Assembly (NCBI GenBank): GCA_900754075.1
Contig: CAAEBN010000066.1
Location: forward strand, 62,001 to 126,000
Reading direction: 5' to 3'
DNA: 64,000 nucleotides
Source: an uncultured Collinsella sp.
GTDB lineage: Bacteria > Actinomycetota > Coriobacteriia > Coriobacteriales > Coriobacteriaceae
Position 1 is the stretch's first letter; each line of letters opens with the position of its first letter. This document shows positions 25,001 to 33,992 of the stretch, piece by piece. The translations under genes were made by a program, and so were the position numbers. A model generated the notes under the pieces. The model was not told where the DNA came from, made no database searches, and worked only from the letters and a program-made list of their open reading frames with translations.

Positions 25001-25525
25001 ATGAAGAAGACCATCGCAATCGGTTGCGACCATATCGTTACGGACGAGAAGATCTATCTGGCCGACCGCCTGGAGCAGGCTGGCTACAAGGTGCTTGACT
25101 GCGGCACCTACAGCCACACCCGTACGCACTATCCCATCTACGGCAAGGCCGTGGGCGAGGCCGTTGCCAGCGGCAAGGCCGACTTTGGCGTGGCCCTGTG
25201 CGGCACCGGCATCGGCATCACCAACGCCGTCAACAAGGTTCCCGGCGCCCGCTGCGCCCTGGTCCGCGACATGACCTCTGCCCTGTATGCCCGTCGCGAG
25301 CTCAACGCCAACATCGTGGGCTTTGGTGGCAAGATCACCGGCGAGTTCCTGATGGCCGATATCATGCTTGCCTTCCTGGAGGAGCCCTACGAGAAGACTC
25401 CCGAGCACGACGCCCTGATCGCCAAGATCGACGCCTGCAATAAGGCCGACGCCGAGGCTCAGGCTGACCCGCACTTCTTTGACGAGTTCCTCGAGAAGTG
25501 GGACCGCGGCGAATACCACGACTAA
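25001..25525 (+). CDS. lacB: galactose-6-phosphate isomerase subunit B
   Basis: A 174-residue LacB subunit carrying the catalytic-type motif [18 protein letters not shown] and [13 protein letters not shown] at the N-terminus; length and sequence match the family. It works with LacA. GAAAGGACG precedes the ATG. An R2 repeat begins immediately after the stop codon and separates it from lacX copy 2. Confidence 0.95.
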   Translation: MKKTIAIGCDHIVTDEKIYLADRLEQAGYKVLDCGTYSHTRTHYPIYGKAVGEAVASGKADFGVALCGTGIGITNAVNKVPGARCALVRDMTSALYARRELNANIVGFGGKITGEFLMADIMLAFLEEPYEKTPEHDALIAKIDACNKADAEAQADPHFFDEFLEKWDRGEYHD

Positions 25526-25529
25526 GGAG

Positions 25530-25675
25530 GTTATGCGGTTTTACCAAACCGCGTAACGGGTCGACGCTGCGAAGCCATCTGGCGGGCAATCTGCCGTTCA
25601 GCTTCGGCGGCATGACCAGAAGGTCAATGCCGCCTCGCTTCACGGCACCTTGCCTCGCCAGCTGGCTTCTCGCTG
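25530..25675. repeat. R2 element, copy A
   Basis: Begins with the palindrome gttatgcggttttaccaaaccgcgtaac type (25530-25557), continues gggtcgacgctgc, then folds into a long nested hairpin whose apex is atgaccagaaggtcaat and whose outer arms are gaagcca/tggcttc. The rest of 25676-25901 shows no gene. See copies at 27774, 43808 and 47189. Confidence 0.85.
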
Positions 25676-25901
25676 ACGTTGAGCTGACCTGTGGGGTTGC
25701 CCCTGTTGTTGCGAAGTGTTCTGGTACGGCGAGCTGCTCCGATAACACGTTTGCTTGCTTGGCTTGAGTGCTTCGCTCTTGGCTGTACTTGGCGATTTGC
25801 AGCTTTTTAATTGACGGCTCGCGTTTCTGTGAGGGGGCGCGGGCCGGTTTTCTATCAGCCCTATTGACTTGGCGGGCTGACGTAAGAAAGGGAAGGCTCC
25901 T

Positions 25902-26783
25902 ATGGAGTTTGTTCTTGATAACGGTTCTATCCGCGTAGCACTGAGCACGGCGGGCGGGTCGTTCACTTCTATTGCGGCCAACGGCCGTGAGTACCTGTGG
26001 CAGGGCGATCCGGCGGTGTGGTCGGGCCAGGCACCTATTTGCTTCCCGATCTGCGGCGGTCTTCGTGACGGTCGCGCAATGACCATGGGCGGCCGCGAGG
26101 TCAAGCTCGCCCGCCACGGCTTTGCTCGCAAGCAGGAGTGGAAGCTCGAGGAGCAGGGCGACAACATGGTTGCGCTGAGCTTAAGCTCTGCCGACCATGC
26201 CGAGTTGCTCGAGCAGTACCCGTATCCGTTTAAGATCGTTGCTCGTTACACGATCGATTCGGAAAAGGTGGCCGTGTCGTACGAGGTGACCAATGGGGGC
26301 ACCGTGGACATGCCGTTCTTTGTGGGCGGTCACCCCGGCTTTAAGTGCCCGCTCGACGAGGGCGAGTCTTATGACGATTATGAGCTTCGTTTTGAGCAGC
26401 GTGAGGCCACCGAGCTCTGTACTGCCGTTCCCTCGACGGGCCTGATTGATGTTGAGCATCGCAGCAAGAACCCCATGATCGGCCAGAACCTGCCGCTTAC
26501 CCACGAACTCTTCGACTTCGCGGAGACCATCTTCGACGTGCTCGAGAGCCGTGTGGTTACGTTCACCAAGAAAACCGAGGACAAGGGCGTGCGCCTGACG
26601 TTCCCCGATATGCCGTACCTGATTGTGTGGAGCAAGCCCGAGGGCGACTTTGTGGCTGTTGAACCGTGGGGTGGTCTGTCCACCTGCTCCGACGAGGACG
26701 ATATTCTGGAGCACAAGCGTGGCTGCCTGGTGGCCAAGCCGGGAGAGACCGTCACTCGCGGCTTTGAGATCGAGATCCTTTAA
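25902..26783 (+). CDS. lacX: aldose-1-epimerase family protein, LacX-like (copy 2)
   Basis: A 293-residue paralogue of the protein at 2508-3389, sharing WQGDPAVWSGQAPICFPICG, RHGFARKQEWKL, GGHPGFKCPLDEGE and PEGDFVAVEPWGGLSTCSDE. It lies in the lacA-lacB-lacX-lacC order of a classical tagatose-pathway lac operon, supporting the LacX assignment for both copies. GAAAGGGAAGG precedes the ATG. The biochemical activity of LacX proteins is not firmly known. Confidence 0.87.
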   Translation: MEFVLDNGSIRVALSTAGGSFTSIAANGREYLWQGDPAVWSGQAPICFPICGGLRDGRAMTMGGREVKLARHGFARKQEWKLEEQGDNMVALSLSSADHAELLEQYPYPFKIVARYTIDSEKVAVSYEVTNGGTVDMPFFVGGHPGFKCPLDEGESYDDYELRFEQREATELCTAVPSTGLIDVEHRSKNPMIGQNLPLTHELFDFAETIFDVLESRVVTFTKKTEDKGVRLTFPDMPYLIVWSKPEGDFVAVEPWGGLSTCSDEDDILEHKRGCLVAKPGETVTRGFEIEIL

Positions 26784-26836
26784 CGAGTTATCGTATGTTT
26801 GGGGCGGGTTATGCCGCCCCGGAACAGGAGTTCAAC

Positions 26837-27772
26837 ATGATTCTGACCGTTACCATGAACCCGTCGATTGATACGCGCTATCAGCTCGACAAGCTGATCA
26901 TCGACGATGTTAACCGTGTGACGCCCGAAAAGACCGCTGGCGGCAAGGGCCTCAACGTGAGCCGTGTGCTGCTGCAGTTGGGTGACGATGTGCTCGCGAC
27001 CGGTCTGCTCGGCGGCCACATGGGTGCCTATATGGCCGAGCTTATGGATGCCGACGGCGTCAAGAACGACTTTGTGCCCATCGCCGGTGAGACGCGCATT
27101 TGCCTGAATATTCTGCACGAGGGCAATCAGACCGAGCTTTTGGAGAGCGGTCCGCAGATCGCCCCGGCCGAGCTCGAGGCCTTTACGGCCAAGTTTGCCG
27201 AGCTTGCAGCGAAGGCGGACGTTGTGACGCTTTCGGGCTCGCTGCCGCGTGGCGTCGATGCCGGCTACTATGCCGAGCTCGTCAAGATCGCCGAGGAGGC
27301 GGGCGCCAAGGTGCTGCTTGACACCTCGGGTGCATCGCTGGAGGCCGCGCTGGAGTCTGACGCTAAGCCTGAGCTCGTAAAGCCCAATCTGACCGAGATT
27401 AACGGCCTGCTGGGTACGTCCTTTACGACCGATGATGTCGATGCCCTGCGCGAGGCGCTTGCCGCCGATGACCGCTTTGCCGGTATTCCCTGGGTTGTCG
27501 TTTCGATGGGCGCTGCCGGTTCGGTGGGCTTCCATGAGGGCCGCGCGTTCCGCGCCAAGACGCCCGCGATTGCGGCTGTGAACGCAACGGGTTCCGGTGA
27601 CTCGACCATCGCCGGCTTTGCGCATGCCATTGCGGCTGGTGCCGACGACGTCACGGTGCTCAAGACCGCCAATACCTGCGGCAAGCTCAACGCCATGGAT
27701 CCCAAGACCGGCCACCTGGTCATGGACCGCTGGGACGAGATCTTCAACAACGTTGAAGTAACGGAGCTCTAG
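26837..27772 (+). CDS. lacC: tagatose-6-phosphate kinase (copy 2)
   Basis: A 311-residue PfkB-family kinase, paralogue of 3449-4384, with GGKGLNVSRVLLQLG and VNATGSGDSTIAGF intact. The start at 26837 has AGGAG seven bases upstream; the frame is open 14 codons further but those overlap the spacer. In the lacABXC operon it phosphorylates tagatose-6-P to the 1,6-bisphosphate. The aldolase step is not encoded next to it; the class II enzyme at 36351 may supply it. Confidence 0.9.
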   Translation: MILTVTMNPSIDTRYQLDKLIIDDVNRVTPEKTAGGKGLNVSRVLLQLGDDVLATGLLGGHMGAYMAELMDADGVKNDFVPIAGETRICLNILHEGNQTELLESGPQIAPAELEAFTAKFAELAAKADVVTLSGSLPRGVDAGYYAELVKIAEEAGAKVLLDTSGASLEAALESDAKPELVKPNLTEINGLLGTSFTTDDVDALREALAADDRFAGIPWVVVSMGAAGSVGFHEGRAFRAKTPAIAAVNATGSGDSTIAGFAHAIAAGADDVTVLKTANTCGKLNAMDPKTGHLVMDRWDEIFNNVEVTEL

Positions 27773-27773
27773 A

Positions 27774-27945
27774 GTTACGGCGTTTTACCAAACCTATTGG
27801 TTCCGCCGTTCTACCGAACGGCGGACCGGTCGACGCTGCGCGGGCCGCATTTGGACAATCTGACGTTCAACCTCAAGGGCGCGACCAGAAGGTCAGCGCC
27901 CTTTCGTTTCGCGTCACCTTGTCTCAAATGCGACCCGCTCGCTGC
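27774..27945. repeat. R2 element, copy B (diverged)
   Basis: Has the gttacggcgttttaccaaac start, then a second small palindrome (gttccgccgttctaccgaacggcggac) and the conserved ggtcgacgctgc, followed by a nested hairpin with apex gcgaccagaaggtcagcgc. It sits directly after the lacC copy 2 stop codon. An R4 unit follows at 27991-28035. Nothing else is recognised up to 28056. Confidence 0.75.
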
Positions 27946-27990
27946 CGTTGTCAAAACATCGGCGTCGCCTTGCTTCGGGAATGCGGTAGA

Positions 27991-28035
27991 TAGGGACGTT
28001 CCGTTTTTGCCGGCAGTTTGGGACACTCCTTACGG
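27991..28035. repeat. R4 repeat unit
   Basis: The segment tagggacgttccgtttttgc then cggcagtttgggacactcctt belongs to the R4 family seen at 8105-8350; a near copy of the second half (cggcagtttggaacactcctt) lies at 29521-29541. Confidence 0.65.
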
Positions 28036-28056
28036 GGCACCCCCCCTCCACAGCGC

Positions 28057-29358
28057 CTATGCCAGCTTGTCGATTTGCCCAATCTCCCAGAGCGGAATGT
28101 TGACGAGCGTGCCCTCGTCTCTATATGCCGCTAACGATGTTCTCACGCAGCGCCCAAGTTTGAACTTCTCGCAGGCAGTCCTCAGGCTCTTTGCTTTGAG
28201 ATTCTCTGCCGCCTTGACCTCGAGCGGAAGCACGGTCCCCGCATGGTCGATGGCAAAGTCAGTCTCTGCATTGCCGGAGGAGGATGACCAATACGCGGGA
28301 GTTTTGCCTTGGAGCAAAAGCTCCTGTGCGACGTATTGCTCGGTCAGCGAGCCTTTGAACTCCGTAAAAACAGCGGGCCCGTTCAGAATAATGGCTGGCG
28401 TGAGGCTGGAGAGTGCTCCGAGGATGCCGGTGTCGATGCAGAACAGCTTGAAGCCCGAGAGATCCTCGTAGCTTGTGAGCGGTGCTCTTAGGGCGGAAAC
28501 ACGTGGTACCTTATGAACGATTCCATAGTCCATGAGCCACTGGAGGCTTTCCTCAAAATCGCGTGCGCGCGCCCCGGGACGAAGCGCGCCGTAGACGAAC
28601 TTCTTGTTTTCCTTTGCGAGCTGGCCGGGAAGGGATTTCCAAACCAGCCTCATGCGCTCGACGATGCGGGCTGGCGCATGCTTGCCAAAATCGGATTCAT
28701 AAGCTTCGATGATTTGCTGCTGAAGCCTGCGGGCCTCGATGAAATCGTGGGAGGCGGCAAAAGCGGAGACAACTTCTGGCATGCCACCGACAACGAGGTA
28801 TTCCTTGAGCAGGCGCTCGAGCTTTTCGGAAACGTTTGCCAGCAGGTCCATGTCTGCGGCAAGGATGGCATCTGCGAGTGGATCGCCATCGACGGCACGA
28901 ACGAACTCAACAAACCCCATGGGGCGCATGGTGAGCTGGTCGATCTTGCCGACGGGGAACGACTCGTTTTCGCGTCGGAGCGCGAGCCCCATATAGGAGC
29001 CGGCTGCCATGATATGGTATTCCGGCGCCAGCTCGTTGAAGTATTTGAGCGAGGTGATGCCACGCGGTGCCTCTTGGATTTCGTCGAAGATGATGAGCGT
29101 GTCTGTCGGCGTTATGGTCTGGCCGCGCAGGAGCTCTATCTGGGAGATGATGCGTTTGGGGTCAAGGCTTCCGTCGAACAGCGAACGTGCGCCCGGTTCG
29201 AGCATAAAGTCAAAACGGATGACGTTTTGATACTGCTGGCCTGCGAATTCGTTGAGAAGCCAGGTTTTTCCCGTCTGGCGGGCCCCCTTAAGCAGGAGGG
29301 GCTTGCGGTTTGACCTAGATTTCCAAGCGATGAGTTCGTCCATTAGCTGTCGCTGCAT
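28057..29358 (-). CDS. AAA ATPase with DUF4143 nuclease-like domain
   Basis: A 433-residue protein: Walker A GARQTGKT (residues 25-32), Walker B LIIFDEIQEA, sensor-like MAAGSYMGLALR, then a C-terminal DUF4143 domain with the PD-(D/E)XK-like pattern ETDFAIDHAG...LPLEVKA. Such ATPases are widespread and of unclear role; links to mobile elements or stress have been suggested. It is transcribed alone, against galT across a repeat-rich gap. Three 33-bp tandem repeats sit over its -35 region (29402-29490), probably its operator. Confidence 0.85.
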   Translation of the reverse strand: MQRQLMDELIAWKSRSNRKPLLLKGARQTGKTWLLNEFAGQQYQNVIRFDFMLEPGARSLFDGSLDPKRIISQIELLRGQTITPTDTLIIFDEIQEAPRGITSLKYFNELAPEYHIMAAGSYMGLALRRENESFPVGKIDQLTMRPMGFVEFVRAVDGDPLADAILAADMDLLANVSEKLERLLKEYLVVGGMPEVVSAFAASHDFIEARRLQQQIIEAYESDFGKHAPARIVERMRLVWKSLPGQLAKENKKFVYGALRPGARARDFEESLQWLMDYGIVHKVPRVSALRAPLTSYEDLSGFKLFCIDTGILGALSSLTPAIILNGPAVFTEFKGSLTEQYVAQELLLQGKTPAYWSSSSGNAETDFAIDHAGTVLPLEVKAAENLKAKSLRTACEKFKLGRCVRTSLAAYRDEGTLVNIPLWEIGQIDKLA

Positions 29359-29381
29359 ACTGCCCCCTAACGATCATGGTT

Positions 29382-29490
29382 AGTATAAGACCGTCTTGGT
29401 CTTTCCATCGAAAAATGTGGGAGTAAACCACGTTTTTCCATCGAATAATGTGGGAGGTAACCACGTTTTTCCATCGAATAATGTGGGGTT
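29382..29490 (-). promoter_or_regulatory. promoter and R6 33-bp tandem array of the ATPase gene
   Basis: A -10 box TATACT (29387-29382 on the minus strand) lies 24 bases upstream of the ATG. Three units starting tttccatcga at 29402, 29435 and 29468, exact period 33, begin in the -35 position and run upstream. Each holds the dyad ccaca...tgtgg-like pattern (ccatcgaataatgtgggag...ccacg). The array is placed to act as a multi-site operator. Confidence 0.65.
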
Positions 29491-29494
29491 AAGG

Positions 29495-29545
29495 TCGGCA
29501 CCTGGGGCGCTCCTTCTCTGCCGGCAGTTTGGAACACTCCTTGTT
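29495..29545. repeat. R4 repeat unit
   Basis: The segment gcacctggggcgctccttct then gccggcagtttggaacactcctt matches R4 units at 8110 and 28010. The remaining bases to 29668 show no other feature. Confidence 0.6.
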
Positions 29546-29668
29546 TTGGTGCAAATTAGCTACCCTTGCATCAGAAAACGGCGCCCGTCGGCGAGATTGC
29601 CGGCGGTCGCCGTTGTCGTGTGGGTGGCTATGTCGTGGGGGCTGCCGTTGAGCGTCCGGGTCTGTGCT

Positions 29669-31288
29669 CTACAGCGAGTCGATAAAGCGCTGCTGGGCGG
29701 CGCGGCCGGCTTCGTCCCACTTAAAGACGCCGGCGTTGTCGAGCACGTGGCCAAACACCACGCCGACCTCCTCGTGCAGGATATCGATGGCGTTGTCGGC
29801 CGTAAGCTCGTCGGCGCGGCGGGCAAAGACGTCCTCAGCCCATGCGGCGTGGCTGCGGCAAAGATCATCGCCCTCGAGCGCACCGGCAAGGTCGTAGCTG
29901 GCATCGACCTTGGCTGCCAGCAGATGCTCACGGACAGCGCCAAGCTCGGGAACCAGGCGCGGCGGCAGAATGGCCAGGCCCATGACCTCGATCAGGCCGA
30001 TGTTCTCCTTCTTAATGTGGTGGTACTCGGCATGCGGATGGAAAACGCCCAGCGGATGCTCGTCGGTCGTGATATTGCAGCGAAGCGCCAGGTAGGCCTC
30101 GTAAATCTCGCCGCCGGCATTGCCACGGGAATCGACGCGGCGGATGACGGGCGTCACGGTGTTGTGGGCCACGCCGTCGGCCGTGTGTGCGATAACGCCC
30201 ACCGACTCATCGGTCCACTCGCGCCAGGCGAGGATAATCTTCTCAGCAGCGTCGAGCAGCTGAGCGCGGTCATGCGAGCGCAGACGCAGCACCGAGAGCG
30301 GCCATTGCAGCACAGTGCCGGTGACCTGGTCAAATCCGGGCACGCTAAACTGCGAGACCTCGGCGGCATGCATCATGGGGAACTCGTGCGCACCGCCCTG
30401 GAAGTGGTCGTGCGAAAGAATCGAGCCGCCCACGATGGGCAGGTCGGCGTTGGAGCCAATAAAGTAGTGCGGGAACAGGTCGACAAAGTCGAGCAGACAG
30501 GTCAGACCCTTGCGGTCCACGTGCATCGGGCGATGCTCGGAGCTCATGGCAATGCAGTGCTCGTTAAAGTACGCGTACGGGCTGTACTGGAAACCCCAGC
30601 GCTCGCCGTCGAGCTGGATGGGGATAACGCGCAGATTCTGGCGGGCGGGGTGAGTGCCGCCGTCGGCTGCGGCGGAGCGTCCGGGATAGCCCTCGTTTTC
30701 GATGCAGAGCTGGCAGGCGGGATACTTCTCGCCCGTGTTCTTGGCTACACCTGCCGCGGCGATATCGCGCGGGTCCTTCTCAGGCTTGGACAGGTTGATA
30801 GTGATCTCAAGATCGCCCCAGTTGGTGGGGGTGCTCCATTTGATATTGCGCGCGATGGCGGCGCGGCGCACGTAACCGGCGTCACAGCACAGGCCGTAGA
30901 ACCAGTCGGTCGCGGCGCGGGGCTCGTTGACGCCCATACGTCCGTTGAACTCCTCGTTTACAACCGAAGGCCTCGGCATGAGCGCGCCCATGATGCGCAT
31001 GGCGATGCGGTCGCGGCCCGATGCCGTATCCTCGGCGGCACCGTTGGCAACGGCGGCCTCGGAAAGCGCGGCAAGCGTGTCCTCCAGGTCAAAATCGGGG
31101 AGCGTATCGGGGTGCAAGAGCGAGAGTTTTTCGACCTGGAGTGCCCAGGCCATGTCGAGTGCGGGGCCCGTGGCGCCGATGCACTCCAAAATGGTGTTGT
31201 ATGCCCAGATGCGATCATCCTGGCCGATCATCGATCGGTGGATAGCGTACTCGATCAGGTTCTGCGCGGCCTCACGCACGTCAGTCAT
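29669..31288 (-). CDS. galT: UDP-glucose-hexose-1-phosphate uridylyltransferase, class II GalT
   Basis: A 539-residue GalT of the second, Gram-positive class. The catalytic-type segment GGSILSHDHFQGGAHEFPM, the Cys pair in PACQLC, and HPHAEYHHIKKENIGLIEVM are visible. It transfers UMP from UDP-glucose to galactose-1-phosphate in the Leloir pathway. The ATG at 31288 overlaps the galK stop codon by one base (TAATG), indicating translational coupling; an ATG three codons earlier is possible. Confidence 0.93.
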   Translation of the reverse strand: MTDVREAAQNLIEYAIHRSMIGQDDRIWAYNTILECIGATGPALDMAWALQVEKLSLLHPDTLPDFDLEDTLAALSEAAVANGAAEDTASGRDRIAMRIMGALMPRPSVVNEEFNGRMGVNEPRAATDWFYGLCCDAGYVRRAAIARNIKWSTPTNWGDLEITINLSKPEKDPRDIAAAGVAKNTGEKYPACQLCIENEGYPGRSAAADGGTHPARQNLRVIPIQLDGERWGFQYSPYAYFNEHCIAMSSEHRPMHVDRKGLTCLLDFVDLFPHYFIGSNADLPIVGGSILSHDHFQGGAHEFPMMHAAEVSQFSVPGFDQVTGTVLQWPLSVLRLRSHDRAQLLDAAEKIILAWREWTDESVGVIAHTADGVAHNTVTPVIRRVDSRGNAGGEIYEAYLALRCNITTDEHPLGVFHPHAEYHHIKKENIGLIEVMGLAILPPRLVPELGAVREHLLAAKVDASYDLAGALEGDDLCRSHAAWAEDVFARRADELTADNAIDILHEEVGVVFGHVLDNAGVFKWDEAGRAAQQRFIDSL

Positions 31289-32493
31289 TACAGCCATGCC
31301 GCGTAAGCCCCCTTGTCAGAAATTGCGTAGTGGCGGGCAGAGCCCTCGCCCAGCCAGCCGTTCATCTTGGCAATGAAGGTGTCGACCAGGTCGAGCGGCA
31401 CGAAGGCCTGGATGGTGCCACCAAAGCCGCCACCGTGGATACGGACGGCGCCGCGGCCGTCGAGCACGTGCTCGGCCAGCGCCAGGGCATACATGGAAGG
31501 CTGCTCGGAACCCAGCTTGGCAACAACATTCTGCAGGTACATGGCAGAGCTGGCGCCGGACTCGCGCGTCAGGACCAGGAACTGGTCGATGTCGCCGGCG
31601 TTCAGGGCCGCCCAGCGCTTGTCGACCAAGCCGTTCTCGTACCAGTAGTGAACGGCGCGCAGGCAGGCACGGTCGCCCAGCTTGGCGCGCAGCTCGGGGA
31701 GCTTGGCGTCAAAGTCGGCAACGTCGACCTCGCACAGGCGTGCCTTGCCAAATTCGGCGGCGACGTCTTGCATCTCGCGCGGAACGGCAGCGTAGTCGTC
31801 GGTGGCGGCCACGTGGTCGGCACCGACCTTAACGAGCACGAGCGCATAGCCGTGATCCTCAAAGTTGAGCTCGAGCTTCTGGGTTTTAGGCTGAGCCTGG
31901 TCCTCAAAGTCCATGTAGGCAAGGCCGCCCAGGCACACGGCGGCCTGGTCCATCAGACCGCAGGGCTTGCCGTAATAGTTGTTCTCGGTGCGCTGGCTCA
32001 TCTGCGCGAGCGCGACGGGCTCGATGGCGGGTGCGCCCCAGAGGGTTTCCATGGCGCGACCGTACGCGGCCTCGACGGCGGCAGAGCTGGAAAGACCGCC
32101 GCCCGAGGGGACGGAGCAGGTAAAGGCAAAGTCGAAGCCGTGGGGCTCAACGCCAAGGGCTGCAATCTCGTGGGCCATGCCGCGGACGAGGCTTGCGGAC
32201 GTGCCCTTCTCGGACTCCTGAACGTCTAGCGTGTCGAGCGCGATTTCAAACGTGGGATAGCCCTCGTCGGCTACGCGAACCTTGTTGGAATCGGTTGCCA
32301 CGGCGATGCCGTCGACGGCGACATCGAGCGAGCCGGCGATAACGTGGCCACCCTCGTGGTCGGTGTGGTTGCCGCTGATCTCGGAACGGCCGGGCGCGTG
32401 CACGTAGAGCACCTGGCGGTCGCCGATGGGGCCAAACTCCTCCTCGAACAGCTTGGTGAGCGTGGCGAATGTCTTTTCGTCGGGGGTGGTCAT
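31288..32493 (-). CDS. galK: galactokinase
   Basis: A 401-residue GHMP kinase that phosphorylates galactose to galactose-1-phosphate. Motifs: GRSEISGNHTDHEGG (signature), PSGGGLSSSAAVE (ATP loop) and VRIHGGGFGGTIQAF. Note Ser-Glu-Ile-Ser in place of the usual Val-Asn-Leu-Ile. The start at 32493 has AAGGAAAGGACT upstream; the upstream open frame crosses an operator site and is not coding. It heads the galKT operon, divergent from LacI copy 3. Confidence 0.93.
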   Translation of the reverse strand: MTTPDEKTFATLTKLFEEEFGPIGDRQVLYVHAPGRSEISGNHTDHEGGHVIAGSLDVAVDGIAVATDSNKVRVADEGYPTFEIALDTLDVQESEKGTSASLVRGMAHEIAALGVEPHGFDFAFTCSVPSGGGLSSSAAVEAAYGRAMETLWGAPAIEPVALAQMSQRTENNYYGKPCGLMDQAAVCLGGLAYMDFEDQAQPKTQKLELNFEDHGYALVLVKVGADHVAATDDYAAVPREMQDVAAEFGKARLCEVDVADFDAKLPELRAKLGDRACLRAVHYWYENGLVDKRWAALNAGDIDQFLVLTRESGASSAMYLQNVVAKLGSEQPSMYALALAEHVLDGRGAVRIHGGGFGGTIQAFVPLDLVDTFIAKMNGWLGEGSARHYAISDKGAYAAWL

Positions 32494-32535
32494 GGGAGTC
32501 CTTTCCTTGGCGCGCCCGGGTGGGTTTTGCGTCGT

Positions 32536-32740
32536 TATGAGTACGTTAACAACTTGAAGCGGCATGAACCAAGTATTCACGATACCGCACGCTACGGGCT
32601 ATGTTAACGTACTCATAACACATCGCTTGTCACTTTTTGAGAATCTGGTAATCGGTAGAAATTCAGCCGTGAACGGTACTGCCGTATGGACTTATAAAGC
32701 AGAAGAGATGCAGATAGAAAAAGTAGAGTACGTTAACATG
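32536..32740. promoter_or_regulatory. three GalR/LacI-type operators in the galK-lacI divergent region
   Basis: Copies of one dyad: tatgagtacgttaaca (32536-32551), tatgttaacgtactcata (32600-32617) and tagagtacgttaacatg (32724-32740). They flank both divergent starts. The sites share the central AACGT with the lac module operators but have a different outer part (GAGTAC/GTACTC), suggesting a separate regulator specificity. The motif cgtgaacggta (32668-32678) also lies here. Confidence 0.75.
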
Positions 32741-32831
32741 CGTCCGACGATAGCGGGCCTCGGCGCGGGATGTATTTCTGCCCGGGCCGGCATTCACGCT
32801 ATTCAAATCTCGCAAGGGTGAAGGTGATCCT

Positions 32832-33863
32832 GTGGCAAGGCGCCCGTCCAACGATACCAGTTCGCGTCCGGTCTCCATGGCCGACGTCGCCCGCGCTGCC
32901 GGCGTTTCGCAGCAGACGGTTTCGCGCGTCGCCAACGGCTTGCCCAACGTTAACGAGCAGACGCGCCAGCGCGTGCAGGCCGCTATGCAAGAGCTCGGCT
33001 TTCGTCCGAGTTATGCCGGTCGCTCGCTGCGCGACGGTCGCTACCATTCGGTCGGCCTGTGCGTCAACGATGTCACCAAGTTTGGCAACCTCTCAATGAT
33101 CGACGGCATCGCCAGCGCTGCTCGCGAGCATAATTGCGCCATCACGTTGGTCGAGATGTCCAAGACCGAGGAGTTTTCGCTTGCCGAGGCCACGCGTCGT
33201 ATGGCCGCATTGCCGGTGGACGGCATCATCATCGGTATGAGTCGCATGGCGCCCGATTTTGAGACGTTCGATCCGTTGCCGGGCATTGGCACGGTCATCG
33301 TTACCATGTACGCGCATCCGCGCGTGACCACGGTCGATTCCGACCATTACGGCTGCTCGCTCTTGCTTATGGATCACCTGTTTGAGCTGGGGCACGAGCA
33401 GATTCGCTATATTGGCGGCCCGTCGTTCTCGGTCGACGAGCAATTTCGTCGCGCCGGTTGGCAAGATGCACTCGAGCGTAAACACATCGAGCCGGCAGAG
33501 CCGCTCGAGGGCGACTGGTCTGCCAACAGCGGCTACGAGGCCGGCAGGCATCTGGCCGAGCGCGACCGCACCATGACGGCGATCTATGCGGCAAACGACC
33601 AGATGGCAAATGGCGCGATCGCTGCGCTGCGCGATAGCGGTCTGCGCGTGCCCGAGGACGTAAGCGTGGTGGGCGTCGATGATTCGCTCGATGATTTTGT
33701 GGCACACAACGAGCTCACGACCGTGCGATTCAATCTACATCAGCGCGGACGCGAGGTGTTCGAGCATGCGGTTCCCGAGGCGGGTACGGCGGGCAAAACC
33801 GTTGCCATTCGTATTCCCGGCCAGCTCATTATTCGACATAGCACGGCGATACCACGCTCATAG
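32832..33863 (+). CDS. LacI-family repressor (gal operon)
   Basis: A 343-residue LacI/GalR regulator with HTH VSMADVARAAGVSQQTVSRV, hinge YAGRSLRDGR and sensor domain (VDGIIIGMSR, FELGHEQIRYIGG, PEDVSVVGVDDS). The start is GTG behind AAGGTG. It is divergent from galKT and one operator copy lies just upstream of its own gene, so autoregulation is likely. The effector is presumably galactose or a galactose derivative. Confidence 0.88.
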   Translation: MARRPSNDTSSRPVSMADVARAAGVSQQTVSRVANGLPNVNEQTRQRVQAAMQELGFRPSYAGRSLRDGRYHSVGLCVNDVTKFGNLSMIDGIASAAREHNCAITLVEMSKTEEFSLAEATRRMAALPVDGIIIGMSRMAPDFETFDPLPGIGTVIVTMYAHPRVTTVDSDHYGCSLLLMDHLFELGHEQIRYIGGPSFSVDEQFRRAGWQDALERKHIEPAEPLEGDWSANSGYEAGRHLAERDRTMTAIYAANDQMANGAIAALRDSGLRVPEDVSVVGVDDSLDDFVAHNELTTVRFNLHQRGREVFEHAVPEAGTAGKTVAIRIPGQLIIRHSTAIPRS

Positions 33864-33992
33864 TTTGCGCAGGTAAACGGCGATCTATCGTATTTCAATA
33901 ACAATCGGTAAGGATGCCGGCAGATAACAGTTGGAATGCTGCCGAGTGCTATGATAGACGGGTTATTTTGTCTATCTAGGAGGCTTTGCCTG

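Noticed and set aside
29396..31306. 636-codon open frame on the plus strand starting in the 33-bp repeats
   Set aside because: Its first 36 codons are only the repeat array and the rest is antisense to galT.
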